Origin: Methanococcoides alaskense
GTDB taxonomy: Archaea > Halobacteriota > Methanosarcinia > Methanosarcinales > Methanosarcinaceae
Direction: 5' to 3'
Length of the DNA stretch: 64,000 bases
NCBI RefSeq assembly: GCF_031454185.1
Contig: NZ_JAVDQI010000001.1
Location: 186,001 to 250,000 of the forward strand
The first letter of the stretch is position 1. Each line of letters opens with the position of its first letter. Shown piece by piece: positions 52,731-62,617 of the stretch. The notes beneath the pieces were generated by a model, which saw nothing but the letters and a program-made list of their open reading frames with translations, was not told the DNA's origin and did not search any database. The position numbers were made by a program, and so were the translations under genes.

Positions 52731-52852
52731 GATAATATTCTCCTTTATTTTAAATTGGTATAATTTGTAATTTTGAGCATAATGGTTGTTTCTACTCTTA
52801 AACCTTTCCAGCGAATAGTCTCAGGTAGAAAAAAGATGGATTTACATCCACC

Positions 52853-55045
52853 TTACATGCTCATAAAGTCTTCTGCTTGTGGCAAAGCTGCCTTGAGTCC
52901 TTTTCGCTTGCGGATACCTGTAACAACTTCGGTCATGAGGCTCATTGGAAGTGGTTCGAAACCTGCGAACTCTGTACTCCACATTGCTCTACCTTCTGTT
53001 GCGGATCTGATATCACCAGCGAATCCGAATAACTCTGAAACTGGTGCTTTGGACTCGATGATGGTTGTATCACCTTCGGAAGTCATGTCTATAATGACAC
53101 CGCGACGACCCTGGATCTCCTTGGTTGCTCCACCCATCTGCTCCTGCGGAACCTGGATGAATACCTTCTGATATGGTTCAAAGAGCGTATCATCAGCCAT
53201 AAGCATTGCAGCCTGGATTGCCTGTCTTGATGCAGGAATTACCTGTGCAGGGCCTCTGTGGACAGCATCCTCGTGGAGTTTTGCATCCATGAGCTTTACT
53301 TTGACACCCATGCATGGTTCCTTGGAAAGTGGTCCAGCCTTCATGACCTCGGCGAATCCCTCAAGGATAAGCTCCATTGTTTCGTTCAGGTACTGAATAC
53401 CCTTTGTCATATCGAAGTAAGCATTGCTCTCGAAGATATTTGCGATCTTCTTTGCTTCATCCTTATGCAGACCAGCTGCCATGAGCTTCTCCCTTCTCTC
53501 AACTTCAGGCATCCTCATGGATATCTCGCCATTGCGTATAAGCTCACGGACTTCTGGCTCCAGTGGCTCGACGATAACATAGAATCTGTTGTGCCTATTA
53601 GGGGATTTACCTTCCACAGGACCTGCAGTACCTGTGATGGTCTCACGATATACGACAAGTGGAGGTGTTGTTGTGATCTCTACACCTTTGTCACGCTCGA
53701 TCCTGTGAGCAATGACCTCAAGGTGAAGTTCACCCATACCAGCCATTAAGTGCTCACCGGTCTCTTCATCAAGAGTGATCTTGAGTGTTGGGTCTTCCTT
53801 AGCGACCTGGCGAAGAACTTCAACGAGCTTTGGAAGGTCCTTCATGTGCTTTGCTTCGACTGCAACAGTAACTACAGGTTCACTTGCGTGCTTGATGCTC
53901 TCGAAAGGCTCCATACCTTCAAGTGTGGTTACTGTGGCACCTACAAATGCATCCCTGAGACCTGTTACCGCTGCAATGTTACCGGCAGGGATCATATCAA
54001 CTTCAAGTCTCTCAGGGCCCATGAAAACACCGACCTGCTGGATTCTGTTCGTCTTTGATGCGCCTGAAACGTAAACTTCCATACCACGGGAAAGTGAACC
54101 GCTGAAAAGTCTACCTGTTGAAACTTCTCCTGCGTGTTGGTCCATGGTAATATCAGTTACCATGAAAGCAACATCTCCTTTGGCATCTGCAACAGACATC
54201 TGCTTACCGATACCGGCCTCACGGTCACCATGCCAAATAGCTCCGACCCTGCCCTTCTGTGCATCGATAGGACTTGGAAGGAATCTGATAACCATATCGT
54301 TAACTGCTTCGTGGAGTGGACATTGGTCTGCAAGTGCCTTCATGTCTTCTGCACGGCAGTAATTGAAAACGTCACTAAAGCTTACACCGGTCTTCTTCAT
54401 CATAGGGACACTGATAGCCCAGTTGTAAAGAGCAGAACCGAATGCTACAGTACCTTCAGCTGCATCTACCTTCCAGCCTGCGTTGTAGCGCTCTTCGTTC
54501 ATACCTTTGATAAGCTTATTTACGTGATCTATAAGCTTCCCGAGCCTGATCTGCATCTCCTGATCATCGACCTGCAACTCGTTGATAAGACGGTCTACTT
54601 TGTTAATGAAAAGTACTGGCTTTACGTGTTCTTTCAGTGCCTGTCTCAGAACGGTCTCGGTCTGAGGCATTGTACCTTCAACAGCATCGATGACAACTAC
54701 AGCGCCATCTACTGCACGCATTGCACGAGTTACATCGCCACCAAAGTCAACGTGACCTGGTGTATCAATAAGATTGATAAGATATTCCTCTCCCTCATAT
54801 TCGTGCACCATTGACACGTTAGCGGAGTCGATTGTGATACCTCTTTCCTGCTCCTCTGCGTCAGAATCCATGAACAACTGGCGACCTGCGAGCTCCTTAG
54901 AGATCATCCCAGCGCCTGCGAGGAGGTTATCTGAAAGAGTTGTTTTTCCGTGATCGATGTGAGCTACAATACCGATGTTCCTGATCATTACTGGATTGCT
55001 CATCAGCGTTGTAACACGCTCAACCATTTTCTTCCTTCGTCCCAT
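52853..55045 (-). CDS. fusA: Translation elongation factor EF-2
   Basis: This 730-residue GTPase moves tRNA and mRNA through the ribosome. G1 is AHIDHGKTT (near residue 27), G3 DTPGHVDF, and G4 NKVD. The archaeal/eukaryotic-type diphthamide site is visible in HEDAVHRGPAQVIPA near residue 600, where the first histidine after DAV is the one modified. Domain order is complete. Confidence 0.98.
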   Translation of the reverse strand: MGRRKKMVERVTTLMSNPVMIRNIGIVAHIDHGKTTLSDNLLAGAGMISKELAGRQLFMDSDAEEQERGITIDSANVSMVHEYEGEEYLINLIDTPGHVDFGGDVTRAMRAVDGAVVVIDAVEGTMPQTETVLRQALKEHVKPVLFINKVDRLINELQVDDQEMQIRLGKLIDHVNKLIKGMNEERYNAGWKVDAAEGTVAFGSALYNWAISVPMMKKTGVSFSDVFNYCRAEDMKALADQCPLHEAVNDMVIRFLPSPIDAQKGRVGAIWHGDREAGIGKQMSVADAKGDVAFMVTDITMDQHAGEVSTGRLFSGSLSRGMEVYVSGASKTNRIQQVGVFMGPERLEVDMIPAGNIAAVTGLRDAFVGATVTTLEGMEPFESIKHASEPVVTVAVEAKHMKDLPKLVEVLRQVAKEDPTLKITLDEETGEHLMAGMGELHLEVIAHRIERDKGVEITTTPPLVVYRETITGTAGPVEGKSPNRHNRFYVIVEPLEPEVRELIRNGEISMRMPEVERREKLMAAGLHKDEAKKIANIFESNAYFDMTKGIQYLNETMELILEGFAEVMKAGPLSKEPCMGVKVKLMDAKLHEDAVHRGPAQVIPASRQAIQAAMLMADDTLFEPYQKVFIQVPQEQMGGATKEIQGRRGVIIDMTSEGDTTIIESKAPVSELFGFAGDIRSATEGRAMWSTEFAGFEPLPMSLMTEVVTGIRKRKGLKAALPQAEDFMSM

Positions 55046-55092
55046 GATAAAACCTACAATTGAATATTATATAAAATAAAAAAGGAACACGA

Positions 55093-55653
55093 TTAACGTG
55101 CTGCCTTTGCGACTCTTTCCTTTCCATCCTTTCTGTTGATGGAGAAGCACTTTGCATCACGGTTAGAAGCTGCGATGAGCTCGGATGCAAGGCATTCTGC
55201 TGCAGAGCGCTTTGATTTGAAAGCTGCCTGATTAGAACCTATTGAGATATTTCTCAATGCATGGTCAACACGCCTCTGTGGAGCTGTGTCAACTGCCTTT
55301 GGTACAGAGATACCACCGTATTTAAGCCTGACAACTTCTTCCCTTGGACCTGCATGTGAAATAGCTTCTACGAGAACCTGAACAGGATTCTTCTTTGTCT
55401 TCGAGTTAACGATGTCAAAAGCCTCATCCACGATACGAAGAGCAATCTGCTTCTTACCAGTGTTCTGTGCATTACGCATTACATTGTTCACAAGACGCTC
55501 GACGATCGTAATGTCGGACTTGTTGAACTGCTGCCTTGCATGTTTACCTGATGTATGTGGCACGATAACAGGATCGAGGTTGACATATCTCTTGATACCA
55601 CCGTCAGCAACTTCGACCTCTGTAAGGTCCCACTTTCCGAATAACTTGTACAT
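55093..55653 (-). CDS. rps7: 30S ribosomal protein S7
   Basis: The start is taken at the ATG at 55653, which follows AAGGAGATAATTCC and gives MYKLFGKWDLTEVEVADGGI. The open frame extends 11 codons upstream but into rps12. The protein, 186 residues, carries the S7 family block (ARQQFNKSDITIVERLVNNV and KPNP-like VSVPKAVDTAPQRRVDHALR). S7 nucleates the small-subunit head. Confidence 0.95.
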   Translation of the reverse strand: MYKLFGKWDLTEVEVADGGIKRYVNLDPVIVPHTSGKHARQQFNKSDITIVERLVNNVMRNAQNTGKKQIALRIVDEAFDIVNSKTKKNPVQVLVEAISHAGPREEVVRLKYGGISVPKAVDTAPQRRVDHALRNISIGSNQAAFKSKRSAAECLASELIAASNRDAKCFSINRKDGKERVAKAAR

Positions 55654-55657
55654 GGAA

Positions 55658-56086
55658 TTATCTCCTTGGTTTTTCCTTTCTGCCAATGACCATTTCTCTC
55701 AATGATACATTGTTCACAGCAATGACCTTGAAGCGCACGCCAGGAATATCACCCATTGCACCACCCATACGGCCACCTATTCTTTCTACGGTCACTTCAT
55801 CGTGCTCATCAATAAAATTGATAGCACCATCACCAGGACAGAAAGCTGTTGCCTGACGACCGTTTTTGATCAACTGGATCCTAACACATTTCCTGATAGC
55901 GGAGTTAGGCTGTTTTGCCTCGACACCCACCTTCTCAAGAACTATTCCACGACCCTGTGGCGCACCACTTAGAGGGTCAGATTTAATATCCAGACCTAAG
56001 GTACGCCTGCTGTAGTTGGTATCTTTCCACCTAGCATCTTTGCGAACCTGCTGAAGTCTGTGAGCTGCATACTTTCCATTTGGCAT
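55658..56086 (-). CDS. rps12: 30S ribosomal protein S12
   Basis: This 142-residue S12 contains the conserved GAPQGRGIVLEKVGVEAKQP, NSAIRKCVRIQLIKNGRQAT and FIDEHDEVTVERIGGRMGG. It has the decoding-centre motif. Gene order matches the archaeal str operon, with rps7 overlapping or closely following. Confidence 0.97.
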   Translation of the reverse strand: MPNGKYAAHRLQQVRKDARWKDTNYSRRTLGLDIKSDPLSGAPQGRGIVLEKVGVEAKQPNSAIRKCVRIQLIKNGRQATAFCPGDGAINFIDEHDEVTVERIGGRMGGAMGDIPGVRFKVIAVNNVSLREMVIGRKEKPRR

Positions 56087-56164
56087 ATATTATCCTCCCA
56101 ATTAATTTTCCGTAAATTTTCGTAAATAAATCAGTTGAATTAGATCATTTGTGTGAACAAAAGT

Positions 56165-56599
56165 TCACTGTAAGATAACATCATCGACATAGTGATGGCG
56201 ACCTACCACCCTTTTTATCTTATCGATATTGCTTCCATTACGCCCTATAGCAAGCCCTTTTTTATTTGCTGCCACATCCACATAGGCAATTTTCTTATCG
56301 CCTTTACTGGATATCCTGACGGACTTAACAGACACAGTACCGAAAGCATTCTTTATAAATGTAACCGGTTCGGCCGAATATTCGATGAGTTCAATGTGTT
56401 TGTCAACGGATTTTTTCACCCGATTGAGATTATCCCCACATTTCCCAATAGCTGCACCCATGTCACCAGTATTTACGACATAAATGACCCTATCATCATC
56501 GATAATGCAATCCTTAATAGAAGCGTGAGTCACACTTTCAAACAGTGCAATATATCTGATACATTCTGTTGAAAGTCTGATCTCGCCCAAATAATACAA
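56165..56599 (-). CDS. nusA: NusA-like KH-domain RNA-binding protein
   Basis: This 144-residue protein is archaeal NusA, two KH domains without the bacterial N- and C-terminal extensions. The motifs GAAIGKCGDNLNRVKKSVDK and GLAIGRNGSNIDKIKRVVGR are the GxxG loops that bind RNA. It probably helps transcription elongation or antitermination. It sits between rpl30e and rps12, as usual in Euryarchaeota. Confidence 0.95.
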   Translation of the reverse strand: MYYLGEIRLSTECIRYIALFESVTHASIKDCIIDDDRVIYVVNTGDMGAAIGKCGDNLNRVKKSVDKHIELIEYSAEPVTFIKNAFGTVSVKSVRISSKGDKKIAYVDVAANKKGLAIGRNGSNIDKIKRVVGRHHYVDDVILQ

Positions 56600-56607
56600 C
56601 TCCTGAA

Positions 56608-56895
56608 TTAGATCCCTGCAAGTATATCGGATTCGCCTGCATCCATGATCGCCATGGTAGCAATGGTAAATGGCTTACCACATGCAGGACCGAGATCGAC
56701 ACCTGTACCAGCATAATCTAAAATAGGTACGCTGGTTGCCTCGATCTGTTCTCTTATGTTTGCAGGGCAGTTGGATGCAAGAACTACCATCTTTGCTTCG
56801 TTTTTAACTGCTGCCTCAATAGTGCGGTTCGCGCCCATGATGACAGTACCTGTCCTGATAACTTTGATAAGTGCTTTATCAATATTAATATCCAT
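56608..56895 (-). CDS. rpl30e: 50S ribosomal protein L30e
   Basis: This 95-residue protein shows the L7Ae/L30e fold: IRTGTVIMGANRTIEAAVKN, VVLASNCPANIREQIEATSV and PILDYAGTGVDLGPACGKPF. In archaea it lies between rpoA2 and nusA, exactly as here. It binds kink-turn RNA. Confidence 0.95.
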   Translation of the reverse strand: MDINIDKALIKVIRTGTVIMGANRTIEAAVKNEAKMVVLASNCPANIREQIEATSVPILDYAGTGVDLGPACGKPFTIATMAIMDAGESDILAGI

Positions 56896-56985
56896 TTTAC
56901 ATCAACCCATCCATATTGTCAATTTGAGATTTGTATTCTAATATCTGAATCCTTATATCTACTTTCTGGTTGCAACCCAATGCTC

Positions 56986-58146
56986 TTAAAGGTCTTTGAG
57001 AGGATTTCTTGCAACCAGGTGAACATCACCAGTACCGAGCTTGATCGGCTGACCGACGATAATGTTCTCAGTAACACCATTAAGTTCATCGATGTCACCG
57101 CGCATACCAGCATCAAGCAAGTGATTAACAGTAACCTCGAACGCTGCACGGGCAAACACACTGGCCTTCTCACCGGAAATACCGTGACGACCGATCTGCT
57201 TTACCTCTCCATCACAGGTCATGATGTCCGACACAAGCATGAGGTGGCGGATATCCACAGTAAGACCCTGCTCACGCAGAGTGTCACTGGCTTCCTTAAT
57301 AATGGCAAAACGAGCAGCCTCAATGCCGAACACTTCATAGATCTCACCAATATTGTTAGTAGAGGTCCTTGAAAGGTCTATACCTTCGACATCGAGAATT
57401 TCCTTAAGCATTGAGCCTTCAGTGTAAAGAGTGTATTCATCGCCATCTTTTCTGATAACTACCCTCTTGATACCCTCAATACCTTTCAAAGTGATACCAT
57501 GAATGTTCTTGGCAAGCTGGAGCAGATCCCTGTATAAAGGTTCCTTCGGGATCACAATGATCTGATTTGCAACCTCACTGGGGATCTTTACATTTACTTT
57601 AAGACCCTCTGCGAGTTTCTCAGCAATGGCATCAACATCAATGCCCCTCTGCAAAAGCATCTTCTCGTTAAGATCTAGGATAAGGTTCATGTTAGCAAGA
57701 TCGGTCGTAACGTCCGCCAGATGCTCGATATGAGTAGCTTCGATCTCCCATGCGACCTTCCTTGCGAATTCCCTGTCTGCAGCATGCTCTTTGACAAGAG
57801 CAACGGTCATCATAGGAGTACTGGGAGTCTTCCTTGCATCCACGATCTCGATAAGACGTGGCAAACCCAACGTAACGTTGATCTCAGCCACACCAGCGTA
57901 GTGGAAAGTACGCATGGTCATCTGAGTACCAGGTTCACCAATGGACTGTGCAGAGACCACACCTACCGCCTCACAGGGCTCAACACATGCATAGTCATAG
58001 TCTGCCATGACACGTACGATGATCTCTTCCATTTCTTTTTTTGTAACACCGACATCCACTACATCCTTTCTTAACGTAGCAAGTGTCGTCTTTGGAAGCG
58101 GAAGACCGCTTATCATAGAATCGATAGTAGCTTCACTGATGGACAT
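56986..58146 (-). CDS. rpoA2: RNA polymerase subunit A'' (C-terminal half of the largest subunit)
   Basis: This 386-residue subunit corresponds to the C-terminal third of bacterial beta'. VGVVSAQSIGEPGTQMTMRT is the trigger-loop/bridge helix region, and FHYAGVAEINVTLGLPRLIE follows. In this window it overlaps or abuts rpoA1 (stop around 58146). The gene is intact with no added domains. Confidence 0.98.
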   Translation of the reverse strand: MSISEATIDSMISGLPLPKTTLATLRKDVVDVGVTKKEMEEIIVRVMADYDYACVEPCEAVGVVSAQSIGEPGTQMTMRTFHYAGVAEINVTLGLPRLIEIVDARKTPSTPMMTVALVKEHAADREFARKVAWEIEATHIEHLADVTTDLANMNLILDLNEKMLLQRGIDVDAIAEKLAEGLKVNVKIPSEVANQIIVIPKEPLYRDLLQLAKNIHGITLKGIEGIKRVVIRKDGDEYTLYTEGSMLKEILDVEGIDLSRTSTNNIGEIYEVFGIEAARFAIIKEASDTLREQGLTVDIRHLMLVSDIMTCDGEVKQIGRHGISGEKASVFARAAFEVTVNHLLDAGMRGDIDELNGVTENIIVGQPIKLGTGDVHLVARNPLKDL

Positions 58147-60797
58147 TATACCACATCCTTACCTGTAACAGACCTGACAACACGGTGTATTGCCTCAGGC
58201 TTACTATAATCACTCTTTGTGGAGTCGATACCATCTTCACCATACTTGAATTGTACAATGACACCTCTCGTCTCACGCACAGAACCATCATACTGAACCT
58301 CAAGGTCCTGCAGCGCATTCACAAGACGCCTCTGAAGGTAACCTGACTGAGAAGTACGGACCGCAGTATCCACAAGACCTTCACGGCCACCAATTGCGTG
58401 GAAGAAATACTCAGTAGGATTCAATCCGCTCTTGTAACTTGCCTTCACGAAACCGTGAGCATCTGCACCAAGGTCACCCTTATCGAAATGAGGGAGGGTC
58501 CTATCTGCATATCCTCTCCTGATACGCTCACCACGAACCGCCTGCTGACCTACACAAGCCGCCATCTGGGTCAAGTTCAAAATAGAACCACGAGCACCAG
58601 ACCTTGCCATTATAACCGCAGAGTTCTCAAGACCAAGACTCTTATCAGCCATTCCACCAGTATCATCCCTGGCTTTACCCAGGGTCTGCATGATCCTCAT
58701 TTCAATGGTCTCATCAAGGGTCCTGCCCGGCAAAGCTTCAAGTTCCTTGGCCTCATAAGCCTGAACAAGTTCAGCGACCTCATTTTCAGCATCCTTTAGC
58801 CTTACAGCAATGCCTTCCTTGGCCTCTAACGGAATATCCTCATCACTGATACCAAAGCTCAGACCTGTGTGCATAACACCTCTGATAGCAAGCCTTGTGA
58901 AATCATCTACGAACTGTGCACCTGCAGTGGTACCGAATTCTTTAACGACCTTATCAAGAACACGCCCTTTGAACGCACCTATAGCCTGCTCATCGATAGT
59001 ACCTTTGATAAGCTCACCATCTTCGATGACAACATAAGCATCGTACTCACAGTCCCCTTTCTTACAGGTATCACACTTGAAGCATACCTGCGCAGGGAAC
59101 TCGACATTAAGTCCCTTAGGAAGGATCTGACTGAAGATCTGCTTTCCATCCCAGTAAGGCTCACCATCTTCATGATGTCCCCTAGGCTCTGGAAGTTCAC
59201 GCAATTCAGACTTGCGGAGAAGCTCCAATGCATCGTTCTTACTAATGAAATTTTGAGTCCTTGTCAAAAGGAACAGACCGGAAATGTGATCGTGGATACC
59301 ACCGATGATAGGACCACCGAAACGCGGGGAAAGGATGTTTTCCTGAACCTGCATAAGGATACTGGCCTCTGCACGTGATTCTTCGGTCTGAAGAACGTGC
59401 ATGTTCATCTCATCACCGTCAAAATCAGCATTATATGGCGGACATACAGCAGGATTGAGCTTGAATGTCTTATTAGGGAGTACCTTTACGCGATGAGCCA
59501 TGATACTCATCTTGTGCAGTGAAGGCTGCCTGTTGAACAGCACGATATCTCCATCCTGCATCTGCCTTTCAATGGTCCATCCAGGCTCGAGCTTCTCAAG
59601 AAGTTCTTCTTTGTTGAGATCAGTGACCTTGATACGACGTTCATCTTCACGGATAACATAATTCGCACCCGGATGAACTTCGCGTCCACGGCGAACATAT
59701 TCACGCATAAGATCAAGGTTCTTTGAAATGACCCTTACAGGAATTGTCATATGTTGTGCAATAGAAAGGGGAACACCGACTTCATTGATACTAAGGTTGG
59801 GATCAGGAGATACCACAGTACGTGCTGAGAAGTTCACACGCTTACCTGACAGACTTCCTCTGAAACGTCCTTCCTTACCCTTAAGACGCTGGGTCAATGT
59901 CTTCAGCGGCCTTCCTGACCTGTGTCTGGCAGGAGGTACACCTGAAACCTCATTATCGAAATAAGTTGTAAGGTGATATTGCAAAAGCTCCCAAAGGTCC
60001 TCAATGATAAGCTGAGGAGCACCAGCATCCCTGTTTTCCTGGAAACGCTGGTTGATACGAATGATGTCCACTAGCTTGTGGGTCAGATCATCCTCACTGC
60101 GCTGACCGGATTCAAGCGTGATGGATGGCCTCACAGTGACCGGAGGTACCGGAAGAACTGTAAGGATCATCCATTCAGGACGGGCAGTATCAGGGTTCAT
60201 CCCCATTACACGGACATCATCATCTGAGATGTTCTCGAACCTGTCCCTTATCTCGGTAGGGGTCAGCTTATGACCATTCTCAATATACTCACTTGGCTTC
60301 TCGAACTTTATATCGAGCTGTTCCTCATTACAGTAAGGGCAGGTCTTTGACTTCCTTGCTTCCTTGAAGACATTATTGATAACATCATCAGGAAGGTGAC
60401 CCATGCCCTTCTGCTTGGCCAGCTGTTCAAGGAAGTCCCTCTTCTTGCCTTCCTCAAGCAGAAGAGAACTGCACTTGCAACAGACCGAACGTAAGATCTT
60501 ACGAAGGATCTTATTGAAACCAACGTGGATAACAGGTGCCACAAGTTCGATATGCCCGAAGTGACCAGGGCATTCACCAGCACGGCTTCCACAAGACTTA
60601 CATTTAAGTCCAGGATCGATCACACCAAGACGCAGGTCCATAAGACCCATGTCTATCGGATAACCGTCATCATCATAGGTATCCGCAGTTATGATCGATG
60701 TAACGCTCATTTTACGTACTTCGCGCGGAGAGATCAAACCGAATTTGATCGCACCGATCCTCTTTGGTATTGAAGGTACCATATTGTCCATCTGCAT
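58146..60797 (-). CDS. rpoA1: RNA polymerase subunit A' (largest subunit N-terminal part)
   Basis: This roughly 883-residue subunit carries the catalytic NADFDGDEMNMHV loop where three aspartates hold Mg2+. The zinc site CKSCGSRAGECPGHFGHIEL is near the N-terminus, and the CPYCNEEQ pair follows. The open frame starts with GTG at 60806, overlapping the rpoB1 stop; I prefer ATG at 60797 after GGTG, giving MQMDNMVPSIPKRIGA. ATG 60791 is a further option. Adjacent genes encode the other catalytic subunits. Confidence 0.95.
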   Translation of the reverse strand: MQMDNMVPSIPKRIGAIKFGLISPREVRKMSVTSIITADTYDDDGYPIDMGLMDLRLGVIDPGLKCKSCGSRAGECPGHFGHIELVAPVIHVGFNKILRKILRSVCCKCSSLLLEEGKKRDFLEQLAKQKGMGHLPDDVINNVFKEARKSKTCPYCNEEQLDIKFEKPSEYIENGHKLTPTEIRDRFENISDDDVRVMGMNPDTARPEWMILTVLPVPPVTVRPSITLESGQRSEDDLTHKLVDIIRINQRFQENRDAGAPQLIIEDLWELLQYHLTTYFDNEVSGVPPARHRSGRPLKTLTQRLKGKEGRFRGSLSGKRVNFSARTVVSPDPNLSINEVGVPLSIAQHMTIPVRVISKNLDLMREYVRRGREVHPGANYVIREDERRIKVTDLNKEELLEKLEPGWTIERQMQDGDIVLFNRQPSLHKMSIMAHRVKVLPNKTFKLNPAVCPPYNADFDGDEMNMHVLQTEESRAEASILMQVQENILSPRFGGPIIGGIHDHISGLFLLTRTQNFISKNDALELLRKSELRELPEPRGHHEDGEPYWDGKQIFSQILPKGLNVEFPAQVCFKCDTCKKGDCEYDAYVVIEDGELIKGTIDEQAIGAFKGRVLDKVVKEFGTTAGAQFVDDFTRLAIRGVMHTGLSFGISDEDIPLEAKEGIAVRLKDAENEVAELVQAYEAKELEALPGRTLDETIEMRIMQTLGKARDDTGGMADKSLGLENSAVIMARSGARGSILNLTQMAACVGQQAVRGERIRRGYADRTLPHFDKGDLGADAHGFVKASYKSGLNPTEYFFHAIGGREGLVDTAVRTSQSGYLQRRLVNALQDLEVQYDGSVRETRGVIVQFKYGEDGIDSTKSDYSKPEAIHRVVRSVTGKDVV

Positions 60798-60802
60798 TAT
60801 TA

Positions 60803-62617
60803 TCACACCGCATCATCAAGTCTAAGTCTTGGAGCAACCCCAAGGGATTTAATCTCATCAAGAAGCAACTTGAACGCATAGCTCATTTCCACCGGGTGAA
60901 TGTCCGTTTCAGCACCACAGTTCGAACAGTATCTGATATTACGTGTCCTGTCAAAGGTTGCCACCATACCACAGTGTCCACATACGAGTTCTACGACCTT
61001 ATCAGACTCATCGAGAAGCCTTTCCTTCAAGGTCATCGCAGCACCGTGTCCGATCAGTACATCTCTTTCCATTTCACCAAACCTAAGACCTCCTTCACGA
61101 GCACGTCCCTCAGTTGGCTGACGGGTCAATACCTGCACAGGACCTCTGGACCTTGCATGGATCTTTGATGCGACCATGTGGTGAAGCTTCTGGTAAAGGA
61201 TAACACCAACGAAAACATCTGCCTGGATCTTCTTACCGGTAACCCCATCACTGAACACCTCTTTTCCTGTGTGCGAGAAACCATTACTCTGAAGCCCTGC
61301 ACGGATACCATCCTCCTTATCACCGGAGAATGCAGTACCCCTCATACGCCGACCTTCAATTGAACCAAGTTTCCCACCGATCATTTCCAGAACGTGGGCA
61401 ACGGTCATACGTGAAGGGATCGCGTGAGGATTAATAACAAGATCAGGGACCATACCCAGTTCTGTAAATGGCATATCATGATATGGAACTATCAAACCGA
61501 TAACTCCCTTCTGACCGTGCCTTGATGCGAACTTGTCACCGATCTCAGGGATCCTTTCATCCCTTATCTTCACCTTTGCAAGCCTTGTACCATTGATAGA
61601 CTCAGTAAGAATAACAGTATCAACGATACCTTTCTCGTTCGAGCGCATCGTAATTGCACTTTCCCTGCGCTGTTCAATGGCTATACCAAAGTCAGACTGC
61701 TCTTCAAGGAACCTTGGAGGACTCGTCTTGCCGATAAGCACATCATTTGGACCTACAACTGTCTCAGGGTTCACAAGACCATCAATATCGAGGTTTGCAT
61801 ATGCATCTGCACTGCGGGCACCTCTGAACTCAGAATCAGGGATCTCGAACTTGTCTTCCTGGCCACCAGGATAACGGCGTTCTTCACCTTCAAAGGTTCT
61901 CAGGAAGTGGCTTCTTCCAAGACCCCTCTCAATGGAACCTTTATTGAAAACCAGTGCATCCTCAATATTATGCCCTTCGTAGGACATGACAGCGACAACG
62001 AAGTTCTGTCCAGCCGGACGGTCATCGAAATGGATAGCATCACAAGTCTGAGTACGCGTCATTGCCTTCTGCGGATAGTGAAGCACATGCGCACGTGTAT
62101 CAGGCCTAAGTTTCAGGTTGGATGAAGAAACCCCGATACACTGCTTGATCATAGCTGCACCCATGGTGTTCCTCGGAGAAGCATTATGCTCCGGATATGG
62201 GACCATACCAGTACAGATACCAAGCATTAGGGAGGGGTCGATCTCAAGATGGGTGTGTTTAGGAGTAAGGTCCTTTTCATAAAGACCAATGAACACATTC
62301 TCTTCCTCCTCAGCATCTAGATATTCAACAAAACCCATATCCAGAATATCACGGAACGAGATCTCGCCGTCTCGGAGCTTTTCGATATGTTCCTCAGTGA
62401 TCAGCGGAACACCATCTTTGACAACGAGGGCAGGCCTTCTTGCACGACCCATATCAGAGCTTATGATTACTTCGTGAATATCCTCATAAAGAGTTACATT
62501 CAACTGATCAGGCAACATACCACTGCGGCGCTGCCCCCTTATACTCTCGACAAGCTCTACCGGATCATCGTTAGTTCCGATAAATTCTCCATCGAGGAAG
62601 ACTTTTGCTTCAGTCAT
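60803..62617 (-). CDS. rpoB1: RNA polymerase subunit B' (C-terminal part of the second-largest subunit)
   Basis: This 604-residue subunit has the KTSPPRF, GDKFASRHGQKGVIG and RPTEGRAREGGLRFGEMERD blocks of RPB2/beta, which build the active-site wall and hybrid-binding region. The C-terminal zinc site is CGHCGMVATFDRTRNIRYCS followed by NCG. It overlaps rpoB2 by 4 bp, showing the split-B organisation of many methanogens. Confidence 0.98.
   Translation of the reverse strand: MTEAKVFLDGEFIGTNDDPVELVESIRGQRRSGMLPDQLNVTLYEDIHEVIISSDMGRARRPALVVKDGVPLITEEHIEKLRDGEISFRDILDMGFVEYLDAEEEENVFIGLYEKDLTPKHTHLEIDPSLMLGICTGMVPYPEHNASPRNTMGAAMIKQCIGVSSSNLKLRPDTRAHVLHYPQKAMTRTQTCDAIHFDDRPAGQNFVVAVMSYEGHNIEDALVFNKGSIERGLGRSHFLRTFEGEERRYPGGQEDKFEIPDSEFRGARSADAYANLDIDGLVNPETVVGPNDVLIGKTSPPRFLEEQSDFGIAIEQRRESAITMRSNEKGIVDTVILTESINGTRLAKVKIRDERIPEIGDKFASRHGQKGVIGLIVPYHDMPFTELGMVPDLVINPHAIPSRMTVAHVLEMIGGKLGSIEGRRMRGTAFSGDKEDGIRAGLQSNGFSHTGKEVFSDGVTGKKIQADVFVGVILYQKLHHMVASKIHARSRGPVQVLTRQPTEGRAREGGLRFGEMERDVLIGHGAAMTLKERLLDESDKVVELVCGHCGMVATFDRTRNIRYCSNCGAETDIHPVEMSYAFKLLLDEIKSLGVAPRLRLDDAV

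Noticed and set aside
54134..54814. 226-codon plus-strand frame opposite the EF-2 gene
   Set aside because: Antisense to a highly conserved gene, Cys/His-rich random-like composition, no homology expected.
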